Assembly (NCBI RefSeq): GCF_030464885.1
Contig: NZ_JALPRJ010000054.1
Coordinates: forward strand, 1 to 58,340
Direction of reading: 5' to 3'
Length of the DNA: 58,340 nt
Source: Caballeronia sp. SEWSISQ10-4 2
Lineage (GTDB): Bacteria > Pseudomonadota > Gammaproteobacteria > Burkholderiales > Burkholderiaceae
Position numbers and translations under genes: made by a program. Positions 44,848 through 52,705 of the stretch are shown piece by piece; positions within the stretch are counted from its first letter, which is position 1; the number at the start of each line of letters is the position of its first letter. The notes under the pieces were generated by a model that did no database searches, was not told where the DNA came from, and worked only from the letters and a program-made list of their open reading frames with translations.

Positions 44848-46388
44848 TCACCACCTCCGCGTGCTTGCGTGGCGCGAGCGGCAAGCGCCAGGCGTGCGTG
44901 ATCCTGATCGGAGAATGCGCGTTTCTTGCCCATGATTTCCTGTGTGGCTTCGTGGCCCTTGCCGGCCAGCACGACCACGTCCTCGCGCGCCGCTGTGCGG
45001 ATCGCCTGGAGAATCGCGCTCGCACGGTCTTCTATGCGGCGCGCTTTCGACGCATCCTGAAAGCCCGCGGCAACCTGATCGATGATCGCGAGCGGATCTT
45101 CACTGCGCGGGTTGTCGCTGGTAATCACGACGTGATCCGCGTTCTTCTCCGCGATAGCACCCATTAGCGGACGCTTGGTCGCGTCACGATCGCCGCCGCA
45201 GCCGAACATGCAGATCAACTGACCGCCGCGCGCTTCGGCCATCGGTCGAAGCGCCTCCAGCGTTTTCTCGAGCGCGTCCGGCGTGTGCGCATAATCAATC
45301 ACCACCAGCGGCTCATCGTTCTGCAAACGGCCGCCGAGGCGCTGCATCCGTCCGTTCACCGGTTCAAGCTTCGCGATCTGTGCGAGCGCGGCATCGAGCG
45401 GAATCTGCGCCGCCAGCAACGCGCCCAGCACGCCGAGCAGATTGCTCACGTTGAATGCGCCGAGCGTGGCGACTTCCACGTCGGCGTCGCCCCAGCCGGA
45501 ACTCAAATGGAACGCCGTGCCCGTCGCGGTCGCGCGCACGCGGCTGGCAAGCAGCAACGCGTCGGCTTTCACGTTCGCGGACTGCGACGCGCTTTCAATG
45601 CCATACGCAATCGTTCTCGTTCGACCGTGACACGATGCAATCAAACGCTGACCGGCTGCATCGTCACGATTGATGACTGCCGCTTTCAACGCCGGCCACG
45701 CGAACAGCTTCGCCTTCGCCGCTTCATACGCGGCGAACGTGCCGTGATAGTCGAGATGATCCTGCGTGAGGTTCGTGAAAATGGCGATGTCGAACTTCGT
45801 GCCATTCACGCGCCCCTGATGCAAAGCATGCGACGACACTTCCATTGCAACGGCCTTCGCGCCGTCAGCCTTGAATTGGGCAAACGTGCGTTGCAGTTGC
45901 GGCGCGTCGGGGGTCGTAAAACCGGAGTGCACGAGCTTGCCCGGCATGCCGCTGCCCAGCGTGCCGATCACCGCACACGGCATGCCCAACGCCGACAGCG
46001 CAGTGGCGAGCCATTGGCTGCACGACGTCTTGCCGTTCGTTCCGGTCACACCCGCAACCAGCATGGAGTCGGTCGGCTCGCCGTACCACGCCGATGCAAT
46101 CGGTCCAGCCAGTTCGTTAAGCGCTTTGACCGCAAACGCACTCGACGCATCGGGCTTGCCCGCAAAATTTTCCGGCTGATACAGCACGGCAGCGGCGCCT
46201 CTTTCAAACGCGGCATCGATGAACGGACGGCTATCCGCCCCATCCACAGCGTAGGCAAAAAACACGTCACCGGGTTTTAGCGAGCGCGAGTCGGCGTGCA
46301 ATTGCGCACTGGCATCAACGTGCGCACGCAGCCACGCGACCGCTTTCGCGATTTGCGCCTGCTGCTTGACCAAGCCCAAGCCGCTCAT
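44844..46388 (-). CDS. murE: UDP-MurNAc-L-Ala-D-Glu--meso-DAP ligase
   Basis: A 514-aa ligase that adds the third stem residue. The DNPR motif (SDNPRSEDPLAI) marks it as the meso-diaminopimelate type rather than lysine-specific. Other features are the uridine-binding ADSRSLKPGDVFFAYAVDG, the P-loop GVTGTNGKTSCSQW, and AMEVSSHALHQGRV near the carbamylated lysine region. It overlaps ftsI and murF by four bases. DAP-type peptidoglycan fits a Gram-negative host. Confidence 0.96.
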   Translation of the reverse strand: MSGLGLVKQQAQIAKAVAWLRAHVDASAQLHADSRSLKPGDVFFAYAVDGADSRPFIDAAFERGAAAVLYQPENFAGKPDASSAFAVKALNELAGPIASAWYGEPTDSMLVAGVTGTNGKTSCSQWLATALSALGMPCAVIGTLGSGMPGKLVHSGFTTPDAPQLQRTFAQFKADGAKAVAMEVSSHALHQGRVNGTKFDIAIFTNLTQDHLDYHGTFAAYEAAKAKLFAWPALKAAVINRDDAAGQRLIASCHGRTRTIAYGIESASQSANVKADALLLASRVRATATGTAFHLSSGWGDADVEVATLGAFNVSNLLGVLGALLAAQIPLDAALAQIAKLEPVNGRMQRLGGRLQNDEPLVVIDYAHTPDALEKTLEALRPMAEARGGQLICMFGCGGDRDATKRPLMGAIAEKNADHVVITSDNPRSEDPLAIIDQVAAGFQDASKARRIEDRASAILQAIRTAAREDVVVLAGKGHEATQEIMGKKRAFSDQDHARLALAARATQARGGGE

Positions 46389-48256
46389 CGAACGACTCCC
46401 GGGTGATTTTTCAGATTCGTCGATACCTTCAGCTTCTTCGGCGAATTCGTATTCGTGTTCGTATTCGTCGCGTTGGGCTTCTTGATGTCGGTGGCGGGCG
46501 TGCCGGAAGCGGGGTCGTCGGACACCACCATCTGCTTTACCGCCATGTCGGGCGGAACGTTCAGCGAACGCAGCGTGTCGCCGGCGATCGCCGAGAACAC
46601 CGGACCCGACACCTGGCCGCCAAAGTGGCTGCCGGCCGTCGGTTCATCAACGGAAACCGCCACTACGATGCGCGGATTCGGCATCGGCCCCATGCCGACG
46701 AACGACGCGCGATATTTCGATTTATCGTAGCTGCGGCCAGAGTGCTTGTACGCCGTACCCGACTTGCCGCCCACGCGGTACCCCGGCACGGCCGCATCCG
46801 GCGATGTACCGCCCTTCGCCGTCACCGTTTCGAGCATGGCGCGCACTTCTCGCGCGGTGGTCGGTGCAAACACTTGCGGACCGGTCACAGGCGCATCGCC
46901 CGGCGTACGGAAAATGGACACCGGCAACACTTGCCCGTCGTGCGCAATAGCGGTGTATGCACGCGCCAACTGGAACAGCGACGCCGACAGGCCATAGCCA
47001 TACGACATGGTCGCCTGTTCGATCCGGCGCCAGCTTTTCCACGGCCGCAAACGGCCGGACACCGCGCCCGGGAACCCGACCTTCGGCGCTTGCCCAAGCC
47101 CGATGCTCGTATACATGTTCCACATCTCTTCGGGCCGCAACTGCATCGCAATCTTGGTGGCTCCGATGTTGCTCGACTTCTGGATCACGCCACCCACGGT
47201 GAGCGTGCCGAAACCGGAGTCGTCGGTGATGCGCGCGCCGTCGAGGACAAACTGCCCGTTACCCGTTTCCACCAGCGTATTGGGCGTGACACGATGCAGA
47301 TCGAGCGCCAGCGATACGGTGAACGGCTTCATGATCGAGCCCGGCTCGAACGTGTCCGTCATGATCCGGTTGCGCAACTGCTCGCCAGTCATGCGCGAGC
47401 GGTCGTTCGGGTTGTAGGTCGGATAGTTGACAAGCGCGAGCACTTCGCCGGTCTGCACGTCGATCACGATCGCCGCGCCCGCCTTGGCCTTGAACTTCTC
47501 CACGGCCGCTTTCAGGTTCGTGTACGCGATGTACTGAATCTTGCTGTCGATGGACAACTCCACGTCGGCACCGTTATGCGGCACGACTTGCTCGTCCACG
47601 TCTTCGACGACGTGTCCCATCCGATCCTTGATCACGCGACGCATGCCCGGCGTTCCGGCAAGAATGCCCTGATCGCCGAGTTCCACGCCTTCCTGACCCT
47701 TGTCTTCAATATTAGTAAAGCCGATCAGATGCGCAGTGATCTCGCCTTCCGGATAGAAGCGCTTGTATTCACCGCGCGAATAAATGCCGGGGATGTCCAG
47801 GGCCGCGACTTTCTGCGCGACTTCCATGGGCACTTGGCGCTTCACATAGACGAAGGTCTTGTCCATCGAGAGCTTCGCGCGCAATTCCTTCGGCGACATA
47901 TCGAGCAGCGTGGCGAGCTGGCCGAGCTTGTCGGCGGCGAGATCGTCCGGAACGGCTTCGGGAATAGCCCAGATCGCCTTGACGGGCAGACTGGTCGCAA
48001 GCACCAAGCCGTTGCGGTCCTTGATCTGGCCGCGCGTGGCCGGCAATTCGAGCGTGCGCTGATAGCGGCTTTCGCCCTGCTTCTTGAAGAACGCGTTGCC
48101 CGGACCCTGGATCCAGAACGCACGCCCGGCAAGCGCGACGAACGCCATGAACAGCATGAACACGACGAGCTTCGAGCGCCACATGGGAAGGCGCACCGAG
48201 AGGATGGGGTTGGGCGTGAAGGCGACGCCCTTGTTTTTCTTTGGCGACGGTTTCAT
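46385..48256 (-). CDS. ftsI: Septal peptidoglycan transpeptidase FtsI (PBP3)
   Basis: A 623-aa class B penicillin-binding protein that crosslinks septal peptidoglycan. One membrane helix (about 29-47) anchors a periplasmic pedestal and the transpeptidase domain. The three active-site motifs are S307-x-x-K310 (EPGSIMKPF), SSN at 361-363 (QKSSNIGATK) and KSGT near 508. The C-terminus beyond about 595 is a low-complexity Lys/Asn/Thr tail (NATNTNTNTNSPKK) encoded by a hexamer repeat, longer than the E. coli end. It overlaps ftsL and murE. Confidence 0.97.
   Translation of the reverse strand: MKPSPKKNKGVAFTPNPILSVRLPMWRSKLVVFMLFMAFVALAGRAFWIQGPGNAFFKKQGESRYQRTLELPATRGQIKDRNGLVLATSLPVKAIWAIPEAVPDDLAADKLGQLATLLDMSPKELRAKLSMDKTFVYVKRQVPMEVAQKVAALDIPGIYSRGEYKRFYPEGEITAHLIGFTNIEDKGQEGVELGDQGILAGTPGMRRVIKDRMGHVVEDVDEQVVPHNGADVELSIDSKIQYIAYTNLKAAVEKFKAKAGAAIVIDVQTGEVLALVNYPTYNPNDRSRMTGEQLRNRIMTDTFEPGSIMKPFTVSLALDLHRVTPNTLVETGNGQFVLDGARITDDSGFGTLTVGGVIQKSSNIGATKIAMQLRPEEMWNMYTSIGLGQAPKVGFPGAVSGRLRPWKSWRRIEQATMSYGYGLSASLFQLARAYTAIAHDGQVLPVSIFRTPGDAPVTGPQVFAPTTAREVRAMLETVTAKGGTSPDAAVPGYRVGGKSGTAYKHSGRSYDKSKYRASFVGMGPMPNPRIVVAVSVDEPTAGSHFGGQVSGPVFSAIAGDTLRSLNVPPDMAVKQMVVSDDPASGTPATDIKKPNATNTNTNTNSPKKLKVSTNLKNHPGVVR
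46445..46468. repeat. Hexanucleotide repeat in ftsI C-tail
   Basis: ATTCGT is repeated four times in a row with one change (GTTCGT in unit 3). It encodes Asn-Thr pairs on the minus strand near the FtsI C-terminus. Each unit adds two codons, so slippage would change tail length without breaking the frame. Confidence 0.65.
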
Positions 48257-48597
48257 CGTTTCACCCCGCGCGCGGGAGGAGCCGACGCCGGCACAGGCGC
48301 AGGCAACGGCGCGTCCGTGGCCTTCGACGTCGCCGGGTCATAGTTCAGATATTGCGTGCGGCCCGTCGTGACGGGCTGCATCTTCAGGGACGTAGTAGCC
48401 AACTGCTCGATACGCGAGGTTTTCGACAACGCGCTCTGCTGATATTGAAGCTGCGAAAAATCCTGCTGCAACTGACGCTCTTGCGACTGCGCCCGCTGCA
48501 CATCGATAAAAATCTGCCGTTGCTTGTTCGACGCGCTCACCGCGGACAGCGCGCAGCCGAGGACGACGATCAGCAGGAAGATGTTGAGACGATTCAT
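48253..48597 (-). CDS. ftsL: Cell division protein FtsL
   Basis: A 114-aa bitopic protein. The short N-terminus leads into a membrane helix (about 3-22, LNIFLLIVVLGCALSAVSAS). A leucine-zipper-like coiled coil follows (about 25-70, rich in Gln and Leu), which pairs with FtsB to activate FtsWI. The end is Pro/Ala-rich. Sequence conservation is low in this family; size, topology and position between rsmH and ftsI identify it. Confidence 0.9.
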   Translation of the reverse strand: MNRLNIFLLIVVLGCALSAVSASNKQRQIFIDVQRAQSQERQLQQDFSQLQYQQSALSKTSRIEQLATTSLKMQPVTTGRTQYLNYDPATSKATDAPLPAPVPASAPPARGVKR

Positions 48598-49571
48598 GGC
48601 GGCGTCTGCCCGGTAGTCTGAGCAGTAACGCGCTCGGCAATCCGCATCACGGCGGAACGCGCACGCGGGTTCGCCGCGACTTCAGCGTCAGACGCAAACA
48701 CACGGCCAAGCAGCTTGAGCGGCGGGCTGGGCAAATCAGCGGCACGAATCGGCAGGCGGCGGTCGATCGCAGGCCCGCTTGCGTGGGCCTGCATGAAACG
48801 CTTGACGATCCGGTCCTCGAGCGAATGAAAGCTGATCACGACCAGCCGCCCCCCTTGCTCCAACAACGCCAATGCTGCGTCCAGAACTACTTGCAGCTCC
48901 GCAAGCTCTTGATTGATGTGAATCCGTATAGCCTGAAAGGTGCGAGTTGCCGGGTCCTTGCCCTTCTCACGGGTTTTGACGACGTGACCCACGATTTGGG
49001 CAAGCTCGCCCGTGCTGACGAGAGGCCCAAGACGGTCGGACTCTGCCCGGCGAGCAACAAGCGCCTTTGCAATCTGAAAAGCAAACCGTTCTTCCCCATA
49101 ATCTTTAATCACCTCCGTCAGTTCCTGCACCGTTGCCCGCGCCAGCCATTGCGCAGCAGATTCGCCACGGCTCGGGTCCATCCGCATGTCGAGCGGGCCA
49201 TCGGCCCGGAAGCTGAAGCCGCGATCCGGGTCGTCCACTTGCGGCGACGACACCCCCAGATCCAGCAACACGCCCGACACTCTCTCAACTCCTCGCTCGG
49301 CAGCAGCGTCGGCTAACGAGGCGAAACTCTCATGCACGATCGAAAATCTTGAATCCTGAATCTGTGCGGCCGTGGCGATGGCCAGCGGGTCTTTGTCGAA
49401 CGCGATCAGGCGGCCGGCTTCCCCCAGCTTCGTCAGGATCAGACGGCTATGGCCGCCGCGCCCGAACGTCCCGTCTATATAAGTACCGTCTACGCGCGTA
49501 ACCAGCGCATCGACCGCTTCGTCCAGCAGCACCGTGCGATGCTGCAACTCGTTTTTCATCGCAGGGGCCAT
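48594..49571 (-). CDS. rsmH: 16S rRNA m4C1402 methyltransferase
   Basis: A 325-aa SAM-dependent enzyme (formerly MraW) that N4-methylates C1402 in the ribosomal P site. HRTVLLDEAVDALVTR and GTYIDGTFGRGGHSRLIL form the SAM-binding start. LLDLGVSSPQVDDPDRGFSF and VISFHSLEDRIVKRFM complete the family pattern. The start is ambiguous: MAPAM at 49571 or the second methionine at 49559 (MKNELQHRTVLL), which fits relatives better; neither has a strong ribosome site. It overlaps ftsL by four bases and follows mraZ by 15. Confidence 0.96.
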   Translation of the reverse strand: MAPAMKNELQHRTVLLDEAVDALVTRVDGTYIDGTFGRGGHSRLILTKLGEAGRLIAFDKDPLAIATAAQIQDSRFSIVHESFASLADAAAERGVERVSGVLLDLGVSSPQVDDPDRGFSFRADGPLDMRMDPSRGESAAQWLARATVQELTEVIKDYGEERFAFQIAKALVARRAESDRLGPLVSTGELAQIVGHVVKTREKGKDPATRTFQAIRIHINQELAELQVVLDAALALLEQGGRLVVISFHSLEDRIVKRFMQAHASGPAIDRRLPIRAADLPSPPLKLLGRVFASDAEVAANPRARSAVMRIAERVTAQTTGQTPP

Positions 49572-49586
49572 GTCTTTAGCGCCGCG

Positions 49587-50015
49587 TCAAAACGTGAAAT
49601 TCTTCAGCGCGTCAGGCATGCCTTGCGCCATTGCCGCTTTTTCCTTCTCGGCGTAAGTCGCCGCGTCCCACAATTCGAGGTAATTACCCATGCCAAGCAG
49701 CGTCACTTCCTTTTCCAGCGATCCAGCCGAACGCAGCTCCGGCGATACCAGCACGCGTCCCGCGCTGTCGATGTCAACATCCATGGCGTTGCCGAGATAA
49801 ATCCGGCGCCACCACAGGGCATCCATAGGGAGTGCAGCGATTTTCGAGCGGAAGATTTCCCACTCCGGGCGAGGAAAGAGCAACAGGCATCCATCCGGGC
49901 TCTTCGTGAGCGTCACCCGGCCTTCTGCCTGTCCTTGCAGCGCTTCCCGATAGCGAGACGGGACGGACATCCGTCCTTTCGCATCGAGCGACAGCGCCGA
50001 AGCCCCCTGGAACAC
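49587..50015 (-). CDS. mraZ: Transcriptional regulator MraZ
   Basis: A 142-aa DNA-binding protein made of two AbrB-like SpoVT halves, which forms ring oligomers and represses the dcw promoter. The halves are seen as LSLDAKGRMSVPSRYREAL (near 7) and DVDIDSAGRVLVSPELR (near 80). I use GTG at 50015 (V-FQGASALSL) because GAGGAGAGGG stands 4-6 bases before it and the length matches relatives; the ATG at 50051 would add 12 residues. It is first in the dcw cluster and lies below its own presumed operator. Confidence 0.93.
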   Translation of the reverse strand: MFQGASALSLDAKGRMSVPSRYREALQGQAEGRVTLTKSPDGCLLLFPRPEWEIFRSKIAALPMDALWWRRIYLGNAMDVDIDSAGRVLVSPELRSAGSLEKEVTLLGMGNYLELWDAATYAEKEKAAMAQGMPDALKNFTF

Positions 50016-50087
50016 TCGCCCTCTCCTCTTCACGACGCGCACAAGCGTCACGACTTTGTTGGAATATGCCTGAAAGTGCTCTCTGAA

Positions 50088-50122
50088 TCACACAAAAATA
50101 CACTTTCTCACACCATTTCCCA
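50088..50122 (-). promoter_or_regulatory. MraZ operator: four repeats at 10-bp spacing
   Basis: Read on the minus strand, TGGGA, TGTGA, TGTAT and TGTGA occur every 10 bases with 5-base gaps. This is the arrangement of the TGGGN-N5 repeats bound by MraZ in E. coli, though only the first copy matches TGGGN. They begin at the -10 box and extend over the transcription start. Confidence 0.62.
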
Positions 50123-50150
50123 CTGTAGAGGAAGGCATTTCCCCGGTCAA
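50122..50150 (-). promoter_or_regulatory. Pmra: sigma-70 type promoter of the dcw cluster
   Basis: On the minus strand TTGACC (50150-50145) and TACAGT (50127-50122) are separated by exactly 17 bases. The mraZ start is about 105 bases downstream and the MraZ-like repeats overlap the -10 end, as expected for the autoregulated mra promoter. Confidence 0.7.
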
Positions 50151-50414
50151 TACGATCTGGCATTTTTTGACTAAATTTGTTTGCTAGAACAATGACTTAG
50201 CGCAGACCGCTAAAGTAGGGCGAAATTTCGAAAAGCGTTATGAATGAATGATGTAGTGACGAAAGTGAAGGTAGTACGTGAAATGACGGAGAAAGACTAG
50301 GGGGTGGTTTCGTTCTGCGAGGGCAGACAGGAGGGGATTACGGGTCAGATTGAACGCAGAAACCAGGCGAAGAGTGAGACCGCATCTCGCCGGATCAACG
50401 AGATGCGTGACTGA
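50151..50414. other. Intergenic region between coq7 and mraZ
   Basis: No supported gene in 264 bases. It holds the perfect hairpin at 50381-50407 and an A/G-rich stretch (about 50225-50375) without repeats or frames that I can interpret. Confidence 0.5.
50381..50407 (-). terminator. Hairpin after coq7
   Basis: CGCATCTCG and CGAGATGCG form a perfect 9-bp stem with a 9-base loop, 8 bases after the coq7 stop. No T-run follows on the minus strand, so it may stabilise or process the mRNA end or act as a weak terminator. Confidence 0.45.
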
Positions 50415-51074
50415 TTAAATATAGTACGCCGTGCGGGTCATGACCTTCGATGTCGCGCGCATCAGCGCCCGCACTGGAAACGGCAGTTCGACACCACCCG
50501 CGTTGACCGCAGCGACCGCATGCGCGGCTTCATCGACGCGCATTTGCTCAACGATCGCGCGCGATGCGTGGTCATTCGCAGGCAGACTCGTCATATGGCT
50601 ATTCAGGTGCTTCTCGACCTGGCGCTCGGTTTCCGCCATGAAACCGAGACTGACGCGGTCGCCGAATCTTCCCGCGACAAACCCCAGCGCCAGCGACCCC
50701 GTGTACCACAGCGGATTGAGCAGGCTCGGCCGTGAGTCGAGGTCGCGCAACCGTTGTGTTGTCCACGCGAGATGGTCTTCCTCCTCGCGCGCCGCTTGCT
50801 CGAAGCCGCGCTTCAACGTCGCCGACTTGGTCGCGAGTTTTTGCGCCTGATACAGCGCTTGCGCGCACACCTCGCCGACATGATTCACGCGCATCAACGC
50901 CGCCGAATGCGCTTTTTCCTCCGCGGTCAGCGCCGTATCCGCGGGCTCGACTGGCGCCGCTGCATCGTCCGCGCGAATCGTTTGCGGCGCCGGTATCGGA
51001 CGCGACATCCGCGATACGCCGGTCATCGACCGCAGTCCACGATCGAACTCAGAGATCAGTTCATCGAGTGTCAT
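50415..51074 (-). CDS. coq7: Demethoxyubiquinone hydroxylase (Coq7)
   Basis: A 219-aa di-iron monooxygenase that hydroxylates the quinone ring in the penultimate ubiquinone step. The carboxylate/His iron ligands are visible as HVGEVCAQAL (E68), REEEDHLAW (E98-H101), MAETERQVE (E148-E150) and VDEAAHA (D181-H185). These are two repeats of ExxH type in a four-helix bundle. ATG at 51074 has AGGAG 7 bases upstream; the frame from 51230 adds 52 unrelated residues. It is divergent from a porin gene and probably membrane-associated. Confidence 0.93.
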   Translation of the reverse strand: MTLDELISEFDRGLRSMTGVSRMSRPIPAPQTIRADDAAAPVEPADTALTAEEKAHSAALMRVNHVGEVCAQALYQAQKLATKSATLKRGFEQAAREEEDHLAWTTQRLRDLDSRPSLLNPLWYTGSLALGFVAGRFGDRVSLGFMAETERQVEKHLNSHMTSLPANDHASRAIVEQMRVDEAAHAVAAVNAGGVELPFPVRALMRATSKVMTRTAYYI

Positions 51075-51386
51075 TTCATAACTCCTGTTTCGATCTCCTG
51101 AGCGATTTTGCATCGGACGAAGGTCGATCAACCAACAAATTACGTACTCTTTAAAACGTGTAATTAGGGCAAGTACGAGTCGTAAATATGCCCGAAACGA
51201 CGATTTTACCGCATGTTGCGTAAACGTCACACGGAGGAAACAGAGGGACGGCTTTTCCTTTGTCGCTAAAAGCCTCTTTGTTACATTACGTTCAACTTCA
51301 ATTTTGAAGTACCGGCGGGGACGTCAACACACTGGCGCTAAGAACAGTGACCTTGCCAAACAGTTTCAACACTTTGGAGATCGTTA
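51075..51386. other. Divergent intergenic region, coq7/porin
   Basis: About 310 bases with no supported gene. It must hold both promoters; the porin ribosome site TTGGAG lies at 51371-51378. I see no convincing -35/-10 pair or operator. Confidence 0.5.
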
Positions 51387-52538
51387 ATGAAAAAGTCGCT
51401 TCTCGCTCTGGCTGCGTTGGGTACATTCGCAGGTGCCGCGCATGCTCAGAGCAGCGTGACGCTGTACGGTATCGTCGATGCAGGTTTCGTTTATAACAAT
51501 AACTCGGGCGGCCAAAAGCTGTACGCAACGAGCGCCGGCAATCTGCAAGGCGATCGTTGGGGCCTGCGTGGTAAGGAAGATCTGGGCGGTGGCCTGACGG
51601 CACTGTTCGTGTTGGAAAACGGCTTTAACGTGTTCACCGGCAAGCTGAATCAAGGCGGCGACGAATTCGGCCGTCAAGCTTACGTCGGTCTGTCGAGCCA
51701 GTACGGTACGGTCACCCTCGGTCGTCAATACGACTCCGTGGTCGACTACACCGGCGCACTCGAAGTTGGTAGCCAGTGGGGCACGTTCTACGCCGCGCAC
51801 CCGGGCGACCTGGACAACATGAACAACTCGAATCGCACGAACAATTCGATCAAGTACGCCAGCACCAACTACAGCGGCATCACGTTCGGCGGCTTGTACA
51901 GCTTGGGCGGCGTTGCAGGTCAATTCAACCGCAACCAGATCTTCTCGGGCGGTATTGGCTATGCACAAGGTCCGTTGACCTTGGGTGCGGCTTACTTGAA
52001 CGTCAAGAACCCGAACTACTCGTTCTTCGGAAACAACTCGACGTCGTCGACGACGGCAACGAACATGAGCGCCTCGCAGGTGTACTCGGGCTTCGCAACG
52101 GCCAAGACGCAGCAAGTGATTTCGGCCGGCGGTGCTTACACGTTCGGCCCGGCAACGGTCGGTGCAACATACAGCAACACGCAGTTCAAGGATCTTGGAC
52201 AGACCGCCGTCGCAGGCGCGCGGACCGTCTCGGGCAACGCCAAGTTCCACAACGCCGAACTCAACTTCAAGTATCAGTTGACCCCGGCGTTGCTGCTCGG
52301 CGCAGCGTACGACTACACGAAGGCATATAGCATCGCCAACGAAAAGATCCATCAAGGTGTCTTGGGCGCGGACTACTTCCTGTCAAAGCGCACCGACTTT
52401 TACATCGACGCGATCTACCAACACGCATCGGGCACGAACTCGCTCAACGGCACGGCTACGGCGCAGATCAACGGCCTGTCGGCTTCGTCGACGTCGAACC
52501 AAGTCGCAGCGATCGTCGGTATCCGTCACAAGTTCTAA
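51387..52538 (+). CDS. Outer-membrane general porin
   Basis: A 383-aa Gram-negative porin of the Burkholderia OmpC-like (OpcP) group. The signal peptide (1-20, ending AHA) is followed by QSSVTLYGIVDAGFVYN, the typical first strand. The family blocks RWGLRGKEDLGGGLTALFVL, RQAYVGLSSQYGTVTLGRQY and the C-terminal strand ending VGIRHKF (terminal Phe needed for BAM insertion) are present. It should form a trimeric 16-stranded channel. A long loop (about 205-250) is rich in Ser, Thr and Asn. A strong terminator follows. Confidence 0.94.
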   Translation: MKKSLLALAALGTFAGAAHAQSSVTLYGIVDAGFVYNNNSGGQKLYATSAGNLQGDRWGLRGKEDLGGGLTALFVLENGFNVFTGKLNQGGDEFGRQAYVGLSSQYGTVTLGRQYDSVVDYTGALEVGSQWGTFYAAHPGDLDNMNNSNRTNNSIKYASTNYSGITFGGLYSLGGVAGQFNRNQIFSGGIGYAQGPLTLGAAYLNVKNPNYSFFGNNSTSSTTATNMSASQVYSGFATAKTQQVISAGGAYTFGPATVGATYSNTQFKDLGQTAVAGARTVSGNAKFHNAELNFKYQLTPALLLGAAYDYTKAYSIANEKIHQGVLGADYFLSKRTDFYIDAIYQHASGTNSLNGTATAQINGLSASSTSNQVAAIVGIRHKF

Positions 52539-52565
52539 TAAGTCGTAATAAAAACAGTTGTCTTG

Positions 52566-52592
52566 AAAGGCGCCTTCGGGCGCCTTTTTTTC
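52566..52592 (+). terminator. Intrinsic terminator of the porin gene
   Basis: AAAGGCGCC and GGCGCCTTT form a perfect 9-bp stem around a TTCG tetraloop, with a T-run continuing to 52591. Confidence 0.93.
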
Positions 52593-52641
52593 GTCCTGAT
52601 TCCGGCTGAATATGCCCGGTATCGGCGTTTCCGATAAAAAA

Positions 52642-52671
52642 AAGCCTCCGCATCTTGCGATGCGAAGGCTT
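52642..52671 (-). terminator. Intrinsic terminator of the acyl-CoA ligase gene
   Basis: AAGCCTCCGCATC and GATGCGAAGGCTT pair (one mismatch) around TTGC. On the minus strand the stem is followed by eight T residues, so it ends the gene at 52706. Confidence 0.88.
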
Positions 52672-52705
52672 GCTGTTTCTTTTGCGCTTTACCGCCGGGA
52701 AGTTC

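Noticed and set aside
46403..48343. A 646-codon plus-strand frame opposite ftsI
   Set aside because: Compositional shadow of ftsI: Arg/His-rich, with no ribosome site or recognisable domain.
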